A stretch of DNA of 64,000 nt from Burkholderia sp. OK233 (GCF_900230185.1 NZ_OCSR01000002.1:2542001-2606000); one strand, 5' to 3'; shown: positions 9,022 to 18,189, numbered from the stretch's first letter. The notes: a model not told the origin generated them from the sequence alone. Translations and numbers: made by a program.

Positions 9022-9237
9022 CTAAATCCCCCGGCATCGTTCCGCCTCAAACCGATCCAACTCCCCAAGCAAACGCTCGATCTGAAACGTTTGCAATTCG
9101 GTCAGGGGGAATTCATCCTGTATGCGCTGTAGCCGCTTTCGCCAATATGCTGGTGGCAGCACAGGTTCACCACGAAAGGCGCGCAAAGACGGCGCCATCA
9201 CACGCGCCACGTGCGCGATGTCTTCATCCATTGTCAT
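9022..9237 (-). CDS. Small hypothetical protein (71 aa)
   Basis: The product begins MTMDEDIAHVARVMAPSL and ends FEAERCRGI. It is soluble, charged and mostly helical (AYWRKRLQRIQDEF, FQIERLLGELDRFEAE), with no signal peptide or membrane segment. The frame continues upstream to 9432, but that part has no protein-like character. The ribosome-binding site is weak. It lies 140 bases upstream of the GT4 gene on the same strand, yet the GT4 promoter lies between them. Function unknown. Confidence 0.5.
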   Translation of the reverse strand: MTMDEDIAHVARVMAPSLRAFRGEPVLPPAYWRKRLQRIQDEFPLTELQTFQIERLLGELDRFEAERCRGI

Positions 9238-9456
9238 GCAAGAACCCCGGAAGACCTCGTTGTTTAGTTTTGGCCTTGTTCTATGCGCGCGCTTGGGTGA
9301 GAACGAGTTGGTTGTGCTGCGCAAGCGGCGACGCCAATGGTAAGAAATCGCAATTGTCCGGTCAAGCTTTCTGACCACCGTGTCGAATATTCCCTTTAAT
9401 TCAGGATTTTTTAGATCACGCAAGGGTTCCATGCCGTAGCTAGAGGGAAGTGTTGC

Positions 9457-11094
9457 TCAAAGCGCATTCCCCCGCGGCGGAATCGCATCCGCTTGCGCCG
9501 GCCCACCCACCACCAATTCCCCCTCCGAATAACTAATCCTCACCGGCGGCACAAACCACGCCAGACACAACCCAATCAACGCCGCCGCACCCGCTACCAG
9601 AATACCGATATGAATCGACTGCACGAGCGCATCCCGCGCAGAATTCATCATCGCATCGCCCGCATGCCCGGCGCTCACCAGACGATTGATCAACGCCGCC
9701 TGCTCCGCGCGGTCCACCAGCAGTTCGGGACTCGCAAACGATTTGAACCACTGCGTCGCCTGATACGAAGCAAGCGAGCGATGCACCCCCTGCGTATAGA
9801 GATGCCCGAGCAACGCACCGGTCATCACCGTGCCCAGCATCCCACCAAAAGTACGCAACGATTGCAGTAATGCCGTTGCCGCGCCGAGCTGGTCACGCGC
9901 GACGATCTGCTGCGAACAGACCGTCAGACTGGTTGCCACCAGGCCGAGCCCGAGACCGCTGAGGCCCATGCACGACATCCACACCAGGTGCGGTTCCGTA
10001 CCTCTGAGTACGATCACGCCCAGACACGCCAACGCGGACAGTGCGAAACCGACATACATGATGCGGTTCGCGCGGCGAATCCGTGTGACGATACGATTGT
10101 TCACCACGCTGCCGACCGTCGTGCCGAGCAGCAGCGGCGTGATCAGCATGCCCGAGTCGTGCGCGGACATCGCATAGCCGCCTTGAAACAGCAGTGGCAC
10201 ATAAAACACCAGCGAAAACAGCGCGAAACCGCCAAGCACAGACATCGCGAAGAGCGCGGACAGCTTACGGTCCATCAGCATATCCACTGGAATGATCGGA
10301 TATTTGATCCTTCGCTCCCATAGCCACAGCGTCAGTGCAAAACTCGCCGCAACGACGGCCAGCACGATCGTTATCGTGCTGACGCCGTACTTCGGAAGCA
10401 ATTCGATCAGCAATTGCAGTGAACCGAACGTGACCGCGACCACGAACGCGCCGAGCCAGTCGAGCCGCACGGGGCCTTTGTGTCGCAGGTGACGCAGAGG
10501 CGGCAAGAAACGCTGCACGAACAGCAGCGACACGAGGCCGACCGGCACGTTGACGAAAAACACCAGCCGCCAGCCGCCGTATTGTGTGAGCACGCCCCCA
10601 AGCGTCGGCCCGACCATATTCGCGACCCCGAATGCAGACGTGACGAACACGAGCCAGCGCAGCCGCAGTTTCGGATTGGGGAACAGATCGGCAACGGTGG
10701 CGAACACCGTGCCGATCAGAATGCCGCCGCCTATCCCCTGCAGACCGCGTGAAATCACCAGCAACAGCATGCTGGTAGCGAAACCGCACAATACCGACGC
10801 GCCGGTAAACAACAGAATCGCGGCGATCAGAAACGGTTTGCGGCCGAACAGATCCCCGAGCCGCCCAAAGATTGGAATGGTGATCACCGAAGCCAGCATG
10901 TACGCAGTCGCGACCCATGCGTACAGATCGAAGCCCTTAAGATCGGCGACGATGCGCGGCAGTGCGGTGCCGACGATGGTTTGATCGAGCGCGACCAGCA
11001 TCGAGACGAAGGCAATGCCAAGCATCGCCAGCAGCGACTCGCGAAACGGCAACAGTTGTCCGCTGGGCAGCGGTGTGTCGAGGCTGGGCGTCAT
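9457..11094 (-). CDS. MFS drug transporter, DHA2 (EmrB/QacA) family
   Basis: A 545-residue protein with 14 predicted membrane helices, the number typical of DHA2 pumps. Recognisable motifs are LDQTIVGTALPRI (motif D1 in helix 1), GRLGDLFGRK (motif A, loop 2-3), RGLQGIGGG (motif B) and GPTLGGVLTQYGGWRLVFF (motif C, antiporter signature). It should export toxic compounds by proton antiport. A 19-base gap separates it from the DUF3303 gene upstream on the same strand, so the two are probably one transcript. No adjacent HlyD/EmrA partner or regulator is visible, so the substrate cannot be inferred. Confidence 0.9.
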   Translation of the reverse strand: MTPSLDTPLPSGQLLPFRESLLAMLGIAFVSMLVALDQTIVGTALPRIVADLKGFDLYAWVATAYMLASVITIPIFGRLGDLFGRKPFLIAAILLFTGASVLCGFATSMLLLVISRGLQGIGGGILIGTVFATVADLFPNPKLRLRWLVFVTSAFGVANMVGPTLGGVLTQYGGWRLVFFVNVPVGLVSLLFVQRFLPPLRHLRHKGPVRLDWLGAFVVAVTFGSLQLLIELLPKYGVSTITIVLAVVAASFALTLWLWERRIKYPIIPVDMLMDRKLSALFAMSVLGGFALFSLVFYVPLLFQGGYAMSAHDSGMLITPLLLGTTVGSVVNNRIVTRIRRANRIMYVGFALSALACLGVIVLRGTEPHLVWMSCMGLSGLGLGLVATSLTVCSQQIVARDQLGAATALLQSLRTFGGMLGTVMTGALLGHLYTQGVHRSLASYQATQWFKSFASPELLVDRAEQAALINRLVSAGHAGDAMMNSARDALVQSIHIGILVAGAAALIGLCLAWFVPPVRISYSEGELVVGGPAQADAIPPRGNAL

Positions 11095-11113
11095 GATCGT
11101 CCTGCTTGCATAC

Positions 11114-11398
11114 TCACCTGCGCGCGGCCTGATACGCGCCCAATGCCGCGCCGAGATCTTCGTCAGTCATCGCCGGGAAGATGCTCATCGTCAGCAGGTC
11201 GCCCCACTCGAGCGCCAGCGCCGACAGTCCGCGCGTATCTTCCGCCTCGACGACCGCAAAGCCATGCAATCCGCCGATCGCGTGCCAGCGGCCCAGCAGT
11301 TTGACACCTTCAGGCGCCTGGCCACCGGTTTTCATGAAACGCTCGACTACGGGATTTTCAGCAGTCGGCAGGCCAGTCCATTGCACGATGAATTTCAT
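11114..11398 (-). CDS. DUF3303 domain protein
   Basis: A 94-residue protein: MKFIVQWTGLPTAEN, a central RFMKTGGQAPEGVKLLGRWH and GGLHGFAVVEAED, then a C-terminal helix ending AALGAYQAARR. This is the DUF3303 pattern, a small ferredoxin-like alpha/beta fold of unknown function. ATG 11398 has GGAG nine bases upstream (minus strand). It is followed after 19 bases by the DHA2 pump gene and is probably co-transcribed with it. No catalytic residue can be proposed. Confidence 0.75.
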   Translation of the reverse strand: MKFIVQWTGLPTAENPVVERFMKTGGQAPEGVKLLGRWHAIGGLHGFAVVEAEDTRGLSALALEWGDLLTMSIFPAMTDEDLGAALGAYQAARR

Positions 11399-11832
11399 TG
11401 CATGTCTCCAATTTGATTGGACGATACAGGCTCGTGGCGTTCCGTTGTCGCTGTTCGTGCTGCATGGCGCTTTTGCATGCTTCGCGCCGCAAGCACATTT
11501 TCGCCAGAAGGCTGTCCGGATAGCGCGTGCTATCGGCGAACGGCACAAAACCACGTGGCGTCCTAAGCATCATAGGTGAGGGTGCGGTCTCCAGCGTCGC
11601 CGCGTGCGGACATTCACCAGGTCGATTGAACAATGCACCTGCCGTCGGGAAAGCGTTGCGGACGCGTCTGTTTCCAATTGCGGGCATCTCGTGCGTCCTA
11701 CAAGAGGAACCTTTTAAAACGGCTGTCGAAGATGTCGGAATCGACCTGGTTCGGAGCGCGCCATGCAGTGTGCCGGCACCACCAGCACGCATGCGAGTGG
11801 CGCGCCGAACAACCGCCGATGCATCAAACGCA
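11399..11832. other. Intergenic region, no gene recognised
   Basis: About 430 bases between the DUF3303 gene start and the terminator after the peptide genes. The open frames here lack ribosome-binding sites and protein-like composition. It must hold the promoter of the DUF3303/MFS transcript. No GG-N10-GC sigma-54 element was found. Confidence 0.5.
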
Positions 11833-11861
11833 AACGGCACGCGCGTTAAGCGCGTGCCGTT
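11833..11861 (-). terminator. Rho-independent terminator after peptide genes
   Basis: A perfect 12-base stem (AACGGCACGCGC with GCGCGTGCCGTT) and a 5-base loop. On the minus strand it is followed by TTTGCGTTTG. It lies 24 bases beyond the stop of the peptide gene at 11885-12112. Confidence 0.8.
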
Positions 11862-11884
11862 CCTGCGAATGTCTGATCAAAGGC

Positions 11885-12112
11885 CTAGCTACGCGACGAA
11901 TTGTGCGGCACCGCATCGGCGGGCACATCGACAATGGCCTGATGCGCTGCGGGAAAGCCGGGTGGGTAGTCGACGACGCGAGCGGATCTTGGCACCACCT
12001 GCACGGCGACGCTTGCACGTGCACCGATGCGTGCGCCGCCGACAATGGCGGCCATCGCCTGGCGGTCGAGTTCGACGCTGTCGGTGAGGTCTTTGATAGC
12101 GAGCTTTGCCAT
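11885..12112 (-). CDS. Double-glycine leader peptide 1 (75 aa, divergent)
   Basis: The first 26 residues are a leader: MAKLAIKDLTDSVELDRQ followed by AMAAIVGG. Conserved positions shared with the three other peptides here are D8-L9, L15-D16, A19-M20, A22 and G25-G26, with hydrophobic residues at -4, -7 and -12 as in C39-processed leaders. The 49-residue core is different from the others: basic, Val/Pro/Ala rich (GARASVAVQVVPRSARVV), no Asn-rich tail. ATG 12112 has GGAG seven bases upstream. It lies 183 bases downstream of peptide 2 on the same strand with no clear promoter between, so it is probably read from the peptide 2 promoter. Likely cleaved after GG and exported by the C39 transporter at 25921. 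Confidence 0.75.
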   Translation of the reverse strand: MAKLAIKDLTDSVELDRQAMAAIVGGARIGARASVAVQVVPRSARVVDYPPGFPAAHQAIVDVPADAVPHNSSRS

Positions 12113-12295
12113 GGTGGCTCCAGGGAAGCGATTGAGCCGGCGGCTGGTGCGATTGTCCAGCCGTCGCCCGGGTGTGTCTTTAAGTGTGCTGAGGTCTCGT
12201 CGCACTATCAGTATAGGAAATCTGCTTACGGCTCGCCTGCCGGATGTGAGCAGGCAGCAGTAGGGAAGCCCCCGGTCCTTCGCTACTGCATGCCG

Positions 12296-12589
12296 TTAAA
12301 CGTTGATGTTGTTGCTCGACGTTACGCAGGGGTTGATCGACGAAGTGAGGCCTGCAGCGAACGCGACGTTGTTGCCGTTGGCGTTCTGGATGTTCATTTC
12401 GTTGCTGATCAACTGCGTGGCGCTAACCTGGTTGCTGTTGTTCGGCGCGAACACGGGGCTGATGTTGGTGTACGACGTGCTGGGGTAGCCAAAGCCGAAG
12501 CCAAAGCCGAGGCCGCCACGCACGGCGCGCATGGCCTTGCTGTCGAGTTGTTCGGTGATGGACAGGTCTTTGATCATCAGCGTGTTCAT
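12296..12589 (-). CDS. Double-glycine leader peptide 2 (97 aa)
   Basis: The 26-residue leader MNTLMIKDLSITEQLDSK-AMRAVRGG is nearly identical to that of peptide 3 (18903). The 71-residue core opens with a Gly/Phe repeat (LGFGFGFGYP), then PVFAPNNSNQVSATQLISNE and MNIQNANGNNVAF, and ends SSNNINV. It contains one cysteine (SINPCVTS), so it cannot form an internal disulfide. AGGAG lies eight bases before ATG 12589. A sigma-54 promoter is at 12664-12679. The predicted fate is cleavage after Gly26 and export by the C39 ABC transporter. The core is Asn/Ser/Thr rich and uncharged, unlike most cationic bacteriocins. Mature role unknown. Confidence 0.85.
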   Translation of the reverse strand: MNTLMIKDLSITEQLDSKAMRAVRGGLGFGFGFGYPSTSYTNISPVFAPNNSNQVSATQLISNEMNIQNANGNNVAFAAGLTSSINPCVTSSNNINV

Positions 12590-12663
12590 GGTAAATCTCC
12601 TGCAAGGGAACATCACAGTCTTGCGGTTGGGTTCGAGCACCTTGTCTGCTCGAGTGTCACGAC

Positions 12664-12679
12664 TGCATGGGCTGTGCCA
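12664..12679 (-). promoter_or_regulatory. Predicted sigma-54 promoter for peptide 2 (and probably 1)
   Basis: Minus-strand TGGCACAGCCCATGCA: GG-N10-GC with a perfect TGGCAC. The same 15 bases recur before peptide 3 at 18812. Expected transcription start is near 12653, about 64 bases before the ATG. Confidence 0.85.
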
Positions 12680-12801
12680 CTTTTATTCTCGTCTCCTAAG
12701 AAAGTTGACGAACGCCTGATGCACAAGGCTTTCACGCCATGTCGCCGCATCGAAGCGGCAACAAGCTCGCGAGAGGACGACTCGCGGCTGATGGTGCGTA
12801 C

Positions 12802-12826
12802 CCAACAACGCATCGGATTCTGTTGG
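12802..12826. promoter_or_regulatory. Candidate enhancer palindrome for sigma-54 activator
   Basis: CCAACA-N13-TGTTGG, centred about 160 bases upstream of the expected transcription start of peptide 2. The same palindrome with the same spacer length lies at the same distance from the peptide 3 start (18665-18689). Probable target is the activator encoded at 28977. Confidence 0.6.
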
Positions 12827-13004
12827 ATGTCGCAAGACACTCGCCGGGCGTGCATGCAACGGGGCAATCCTGGTTTGCGAAAGACCGGGTCGGGAGCTAG
12901 TATCGAAGCGGCACATGTAACTGGTTACGACAGGTTTTCTATCAGCCCGAAAGGCTCCGGTCGCATGCGATCCGGCCGAACGGCAGCGGGGGCGCTTCGC
13001 ACAA

Positions 13005-15200
13005 ATGGCTAGCCTTGCGCATGTGATTCGCGACTATCAGAGCGGCGAGCTGTCACGCGACGAGTTCGTGGCTCAGCTCGACAGCACGTTGACGACCGAT
13101 GGACTCGATCGCACGCAGCTGCTGGAAATGCTCGGCGCAGCGCATCGCAAAGCCCCTCTACCTGACGATCTCTATACCGAGGTGCGGCGGCGCATCGAGC
13201 AGTTGCGCGTCTCGAACGTGGCGGCGGGCGGCGAAGAAACCGGCATGCAGACCACCGTCGAGATACCGTCGGTGCGCTCTGCCAGTGCGTCCAACGCCGC
13301 GAGCTCGACGGGCGCCGCGAGCGCCGCTGGCGCGCCGGGACATGATCAGATCAAAGGCACCGGCGACACGCTGAACAACCGCTTCGTACTCGAGGAATGT
13401 CTGGGTGTCGGCGGGATGGGTACGGTGTACAAGGCGCTCGATTTGCGCAAGCTCGAGGCGTCGGATCGCAAGCCGTATCTCGCGGTCAAGGTGCTGAACG
13501 TCCAGTTCCGCGGCAACCCGAATTCGCTCGTCGCGCTGCAACGCGAGGCGCGCAAGGCTCAGGTGCTCGCGCACCGCAACATTATCGCGGTGTACGACTT
13601 CGACCGGGACGGACCGATCGTTTACCTGACGATGGAGTACCTGACCGGCAAGCCGCTGAGCCAGCTATTGCGCACCCCGGGCTATAAGGGGATGCCGGTT
13701 CGCGCCGCGTTGCCGATTGTGCGCGGCATGTGCAATGCGCTCGCCTATGCGCATGAGCACGGCTTCGTGCATTGCGATTTCAAGCCCGCCAACGTCTTTC
13801 TCACGACGAATGCCGAAGTGAAGGTGATCGACTTCGGTATTGCCCGCGTGTTCCAGCGGCCGGAGGAGGAGAGCGATGCAACCGTCTTCGACCCCGGCAG
13901 TCTCGGCGCGTTGACGCCCGCGTATGCCAGTCCTGAGATGATCGAGCATCGCGAGCCGGACCCGCGCGACGACATCTACGCGCTCGGCTGCATCACCTAC
14001 GAGCTGTTGACGGGCCACCATCCGTTCGATCGATTGTCGGCGACGCAGGCGCGCAATGCGGACTTCAAGCCGCAGCGTCCGCCCAATCTCGACGCGAAGC
14101 AGTGGCGCGCGTTGCGGACCGCGCTTTCGTTCGATCGCAACACACGCATGCCAAGTGTTGTGCGCTTCATCGCGGAGTTCGACAACGAAGCGCGCGCGGA
14201 GAAGTCGGGAACCTTGGTCAAGGCGGGATTCGCGGGTTTTGCGGTGGTATGTGCCGCGGCTGTCGGCGTGTTTGCTTTCCGGTCGGCCCCGAATCGTCAA
14301 GATGGCCAGCAGCCGGCTGCGGCGGCTTCGGAGGCGTCGGCGGATCAAGCGGCTTCGGCGGCGACGAATGCGCCCGAGTCATCCGCCACTGCCGGACCCG
14401 TCGCCGGAGGCACAGCAAGGTCGGCCGCAGGCGCATCTGCCGGGACAACCACAGCGCTAACCGCCGCTGCGTCCAGCGCACCACCGCCTGCGCAGCCTAC
14501 TGCGCCGCCCGCGCCCAAACCTGCGTTGACCTTAGCCGCCGTCGCGCCGGTTCTGGCGCAAGTGCCCTGTTCGGCGCTGTCAGCTTCCGCGCAAGACCAT
14601 TCGTTGACGGTGCGCGGCTACGTCTCGCAACGCTACGGCGCAGCGCATCTGAAGGACACGCTGACAGCATTGCCGGGCGTCGATACGCTCACGCTCCAGG
14701 TCGAGCCAATCGCCGACGACAAATGCGACACGGTCAAAGCGCTCGCCCCCTATTGGACCCGCAACTGGCAAGCGGGCCACGTTGCGTCGCTGCATGTGCG
14801 GCCACCCGGTGGCTTGTTGAGCGAAGGTGATCCGCTGATTGTCGACGTCACCACGCCCGCTTACGACTCGTACGTGAACCTCGATTACTACCAGCTCGAC
14901 GGAAGCGTCGTGCACATGGTGCCGAGTCCGCGTGCGAAGGACAATCAGGCGCCCCCGCGCTATGCGGCCACGATCGGCAGCGCGGGTGACTGGATCATTT
15001 CGAAGCCATTTGGATCGGAGATGGTGGTGCTGTTGATTACGCCGGCGCAGCTATTCGACAAGCCGCGGCCCGAAAGCGAATCACGTGCGGATTACCTTCG
15101 CGCACTGGAAACGCGACTCGCGCAGATCGCCGGCAAATACGGTCAGGATCATATCGTCGCGGACTTCGCGCCGATAACGACGAAGCCGCGCACGCCTTAA
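13005..15200 (+). CDS. Membrane Ser/Thr protein kinase with C-terminal DUF4384-like domain
   Basis: A 731-residue protein. Residues 1-70 form a helical region, then an Ala/Ser linker. The kinase domain spans about 127-395: glycine loop LGVGGMGTVYK, K162 in AVKVL, E181, catalytic loop HCDFKPANVF (D258, with Cys in the place of Arg in HRD), DFG 276-278 and PAYASPEM. One membrane helix lies at about 408-425. An Ala/Pro-rich spacer and a periplasmic domain follow, whose last 150 residues (LLSEGDPLIVDV, VVHMVPSP) resemble DUF4384. The non-RD catalytic loop suggests no activation-loop phosphorylation requirement. It is divergent from the peptide 2 gene and faces the caspase-FGE gene tail to tail. 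Likely targets are the FHA protein at 21160 and/or the activator. Confidence 0.9.
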   Translation: MASLAHVIRDYQSGELSRDEFVAQLDSTLTTDGLDRTQLLEMLGAAHRKAPLPDDLYTEVRRRIEQLRVSNVAAGGEETGMQTTVEIPSVRSASASNAASSTGAASAAGAPGHDQIKGTGDTLNNRFVLEECLGVGGMGTVYKALDLRKLEASDRKPYLAVKVLNVQFRGNPNSLVALQREARKAQVLAHRNIIAVYDFDRDGPIVYLTMEYLTGKPLSQLLRTPGYKGMPVRAALPIVRGMCNALAYAHEHGFVHCDFKPANVFLTTNAEVKVIDFGIARVFQRPEEESDATVFDPGSLGALTPAYASPEMIEHREPDPRDDIYALGCITYELLTGHHPFDRLSATQARNADFKPQRPPNLDAKQWRALRTALSFDRNTRMPSVVRFIAEFDNEARAEKSGTLVKAGFAGFAVVCAAAVGVFAFRSAPNRQDGQQPAAAASEASADQAASAATNAPESSATAGPVAGGTARSAAGASAGTTTALTAAASSAPPPAQPTAPPAPKPALTLAAVAPVLAQVPCSALSASAQDHSLTVRGYVSQRYGAAHLKDTLTALPGVDTLTLQVEPIADDKCDTVKALAPYWTRNWQAGHVASLHVRPPGGLLSEGDPLIVDVTTPAYDSYVNLDYYQLDGSVVHMVPSPRAKDNQAPPRYAATIGSAGDWIISKPFGSEMVVLLITPAQLFDKPRPESESRADYLRALETRLAQIAGKYGQDHIVADFAPITTKPRTP

Positions 15201-15253
15201 GCTACGCGTCAGGATCAATCACAACGCCCCTGAAGTGCTCGCAGGCCCGGAAT

Positions 15254-17245
15254 TTACTTAAGATCCTTAACTACCCTGAAGCCATCCTGCGACTGGCGCA
15301 CGCTCGCGCTGTATTTGAAGCGTGTCGCGCTCAGCATATAGCCCGCGCCTTCGCGCCACGAGCCGCCGCGAATCACCCGCATGTCGCAGGTGGGACTGTC
15401 CCATGCGTGGCCGTCGGCGGGCGCACCCTGGTAGGAGTTGTGCCAGCAATCGGCGACCCACTCCCAAACGCTGCCGTTCATGTCATACAGGCCGACCGGA
15501 TTCGGCGCGAACGAGCCGGCGGTTTCGGGCCCTTCCTTGTGCCACGGATCGCCGCAGTCCTTGCAATTGGCGTTGCCCTTGCGCATCTGGTCGCCCCACC
15601 AGTATGCCGTCGTGGTGCCGCCACGGTCCGCGTATTCCCATTCGGCCTCGGAGGGTAAACGATAGGGTTTGCCGGTCGTTTTGCTCAACCACTTCACGTA
15701 CTGTTGTGCGTCCTCCCAACTGAGGTCGCGTGCCGGTGCAGCTTTGTTTGTGTTGCTTTCGGGCGTCAGCTTTTGACAGGCGTTCGCTGCGGCGCAGGCA
15801 TTCCATTGCTCGACGGTCACTTCGTACTTGCCGATCGCGAACGGCGCGCCGATGGTCACGTGATGGACGGGCTTTTCGGAGGGGTCGTCGGTGCTGCTGC
15901 CCATCGAGAACGCGCCCGCAGGCAAGGCGATCATGATCGGGCAGGTGGCGCAGTCGCGGCTTTCGCCGGCGCTTGGCGGATGCGTCGTGGTCTTTTGTGC
16001 GGCTGCTTGCGCGGCAGGTGCCGCGGGTGGGGCAGTCGTTGCAGGTGGCGTAGTTGGCGCCGGCGTGGTGGCGTGCGGGTGGTCTTGCGGCGCGACGCTG
16101 GCCGGTGCGGCCGGCCGCGCGGCTTGTGGCGATGGTGCAACCGGCGGTGTCGCAGATGGCGCACTCGCCGCTGCAGCCGCGCGCAGCCGGTCGATGCGCG
16201 CGTGGGCGAGCGCGGCGAAGCGGCCGTTCGGATAGGCCTTCAAATACGCCTCGTAATCGCTTGGGTAGTTACTGTCCTTGATGGAGTCCCAGAAGGTGAT
16301 CTCGTATTGCTCGCTGCTGTCCTTCGGCAGAATGCCTCGACTGTGCAGCGCGACAATTATGTCGTCGCCGGCAGCGGAGAGGAGCGCTGCACTAGCACCG
16401 CGAGATACCGGCTCGCTCAGGCTCGCGTCCTTGGCAAGCGAAGAGGCGATCCACGGCGTTTGCTCGCCGCCAGTAAGCTCGCTAACTCTCGCCGCGACGC
16501 GTTGAAACAAGCCCGCAAGTGCCGGTGATGAAGACGCCTCATTGAACGCGCGCAGCAATGCGCCGGTATAGACGCCGTGCCGCATGCCGTCCGCTGCAAA
16601 GCCGCCCGGCGCTGTTGCGTAGGCAACGAGGGTATTGGCGGGCAACCGGGCTGTACCCACTGACACGTCAGAGGAGAACGGGTTGTTCAGGCAAGTATCG
16701 AGAATCACGAGATTGAGTGCGCCGGCACGCGGTGCGCGCAGCGCCTGCAATACGGTATTCAAATCGACTCCTTCGCTGACCAGCCGAGCTGGCGCGCGCG
16801 CGTCGAGACCGGCGGGCACAAGTAGCGTCTGCCGTCCGATTTGCATGCCGTGCCCCGCGAAATAGAACAGTCCAATACCGCCCTTCTGCAGACGTTGGCG
16901 GAATTCACTGATCGCTTGGTGCATTTGCTGCGACGTTGCATCGGTGCGCATGATGACGTCAAAGCCGTGCGCACGCAACGTGTCGCGCATGGCTTCAGCG
17001 TCGCGGGGTGCATTGTCGCTAACCGGGCCGGCATGATCGCCGTACTCGCCGTTGCCGATCACCAACGCGATACGCGCCGGTTGCGGATTGTCCTGTTGCA
17101 GTGTGGGCCGCGCGCTGGACGTAGCCGTCGTACGCGTAGCGGCAGCGCCGCGCTCCGCGCCGTCACGCTGCGCCGCGGCATAAACACTGCCCCAGTGCGC
17201 CTGACTCGCCCCGACCATGCACACCAGCAGGAATGTTCGCCACAT
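15254..17245 (-). CDS. Secreted caspase-like (C14) and FGE-sulfatase-domain fusion protein
   Basis: A 663-residue protein. A signal peptide ends around VYAAAQ. The caspase p20-like domain (about 57-300) begins RIALVIGNGEY; the catalytic pair is H132 in FYFAGHGMQ and C185 in LVILDTCLN. A linker with SDYEAYLKAYPNGRFAALA and a long Ala/Pro/Thr stretch follows. The C-terminal 230 residues are an FGE/SUMF1 domain: GAFSMGSS, KYEVTVEQW, YRLPSEAEWEYA, GLYDMNGSVWEWV, VIRGGSW and GFRVV. The FGE catalytic cysteine region (YMLSATRFKYSAS) lacks Cys, so it is probably a binding domain. ATG 17245 is chosen because it starts the signal peptide. It is convergent with the kinase gene. FGE-like periplasmic proteins such as TagR act upstream of the type VI kinase PpkA, suggesting a similar sensor role. 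Confidence 0.88.
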   Translation of the reverse strand: MWRTFLLVCMVGASQAHWGSVYAAAQRDGAERGAAATRTTATSSARPTLQQDNPQPARIALVIGNGEYGDHAGPVSDNAPRDAEAMRDTLRAHGFDVIMRTDATSQQMHQAISEFRQRLQKGGIGLFYFAGHGMQIGRQTLLVPAGLDARAPARLVSEGVDLNTVLQALRAPRAGALNLVILDTCLNNPFSSDVSVGTARLPANTLVAYATAPGGFAADGMRHGVYTGALLRAFNEASSSPALAGLFQRVAARVSELTGGEQTPWIASSLAKDASLSEPVSRGASAALLSAAGDDIIVALHSRGILPKDSSEQYEITFWDSIKDSNYPSDYEAYLKAYPNGRFAALAHARIDRLRAAAAASAPSATPPVAPSPQAARPAAPASVAPQDHPHATTPAPTTPPATTAPPAAPAAQAAAQKTTTHPPSAGESRDCATCPIMIALPAGAFSMGSSTDDPSEKPVHHVTIGAPFAIGKYEVTVEQWNACAAANACQKLTPESNTNKAAPARDLSWEDAQQYVKWLSKTTGKPYRLPSEAEWEYADRGGTTTAYWWGDQMRKGNANCKDCGDPWHKEGPETAGSFAPNPVGLYDMNGSVWEWVADCWHNSYQGAPADGHAWDSPTCDMRVIRGGSWREGAGYMLSATRFKYSASVRQSQDGFRVVKDLK

Positions 17246-17638
17246 ATTCGTATCCTGTTTGTTCCGGACAGAACATAGGGTTTCGACGACCGCGTCAGCC
17301 TTTGGCGCGAATCGATCGCAGCATCGATGCCGTGATCGACTCTCCATCGACAACCTATGAACAACGATAGCACGCGGTTTGCGCGTGACAATGGTCCGCG
17401 CATCCTTAATGCGTTATACGGTTAACGAGTGTGGCGTATCTTTTTGGCAAGTTACGTCCTAAGCTAATTCACAAAGTAGCGCTGTACGGCCGTTTTAATA
17501 AAGCGGCTGCTCATCGACGTCGACCCGTCACGTGAACCCACGTGCAACTGCGCGAGCGCCCGCGACATCCAGTCGGAGCCTCCAGTCTGCGCTTCGCGCA
17601 GCCGGGGCGGAGATGACTATTCTTCGGGAGAGTGCGCA
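17246..17638. other. Divergent intergenic region between caspase-FGE and DUF4399 genes
   Basis: About 390 bases without a convincing gene. It must hold divergent promoters. Best GG-N10-GC match on the minus strand (about 17310-17325) has poor -24 and -12 elements, so I do not call sigma-54 here. Confidence 0.5.
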
Positions 17639-18142
17639 ATGCGAAGAACCCTCACACCTGGCGTGCTCGACATACGTCGTGGAACGAAGGCGAGCCTTGT
17701 CAAGCTCTGCACGGCTTTGTGCGCCGCCTTTTCATTCCTGCTCGTTATTGCGCTCATGTCTGAGTCCGCGCTTGCCGAACAAACGCCTTCGCCACCGGGC
17801 GCCGAGGAATACATCATCTGGCCGTCGGATGGCACCGTGATTCACGGCGGCAAGCTGTGGGTGCGCATGGGACTGCGCAACATGGGCGTGTGCCCGAAGG
17901 GCGTGGCGGTTCCGAACACCGGGCATCACCATCTGCTGATCGACACGGATCTGCCGGCGCTCGACCAGGAAATTCCGTCGGACCGCAATCACCTGCATTT
18001 CGGTGCGGGTGAGACCGACGCGCGCATCGAGTTGCCGCCGGGCAAGCACACCCTGCAGCTCATTCTCGGCGACCAGCACCACGTGCCGCACGTACCGCCC
18101 GTGTACTCGAAGAAGATCACCATCACCGTGCTAAAAGACTAG
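17639..18142 (+). CDS. Secreted DUF4399 protein, copy 1
   Basis: A 167-residue protein. A basic n-region is followed by a hydrophobic stretch (CAAFSFLLVIALM) and a cleavage site near SALAEQ. The mature domain has the DUF4399 pattern: PSPPGAEEYIIWPSDGTVI, GLRNMGVCPKGV, the His cluster NTGHHHLLIDTDLP, PSDRNHLHFGAGETDARIEL and PGKHTLQLILGDQHHVPH. It contains a single cysteine. It is followed after 47 bases by a second copy about 65-70% identical in the mature part. The His-rich motifs could bind metal, but function is unknown. Ribosome site GGGAGA precedes the ATG. Confidence 0.85.
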   Translation: MRRTLTPGVLDIRRGTKASLVKLCTALCAAFSFLLVIALMSESALAEQTPSPPGAEEYIIWPSDGTVIHGGKLWVRMGLRNMGVCPKGVAVPNTGHHHLLIDTDLPALDQEIPSDRNHLHFGAGETDARIELPPGKHTLQLILGDQHHVPHVPPVYSKKITITVLKD

Positions 18143-18189
18143 CGCGTCCCGTTCATTCATAGCGGGTCCGTCAGGACGGAGAGACCAAC

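Noticed and set aside
12113..12295. Separate sigma-54 promoter for peptide 1
   Set aside because: Several GG-N10-GC strings exist here but none has a usable TGGCAC or TTGC element; read-through from the peptide 2 promoter is simpler.
11633..13012. Long plus-strand open frame of 459 codons across both left peptide genes
   Set aside because: It runs antisense to two well-supported peptide genes, their promoter and the terminator, has no ribosome-binding site and a Cys/His/Arg-rich composition typical of shadow frames.
17310..17326. GG-N10-GC match before the caspase-FGE gene on the minus strand
   Set aside because: Both elements deviate (CGGCAT and CTGCG) and the match is at the level expected by chance in GC-rich DNA.
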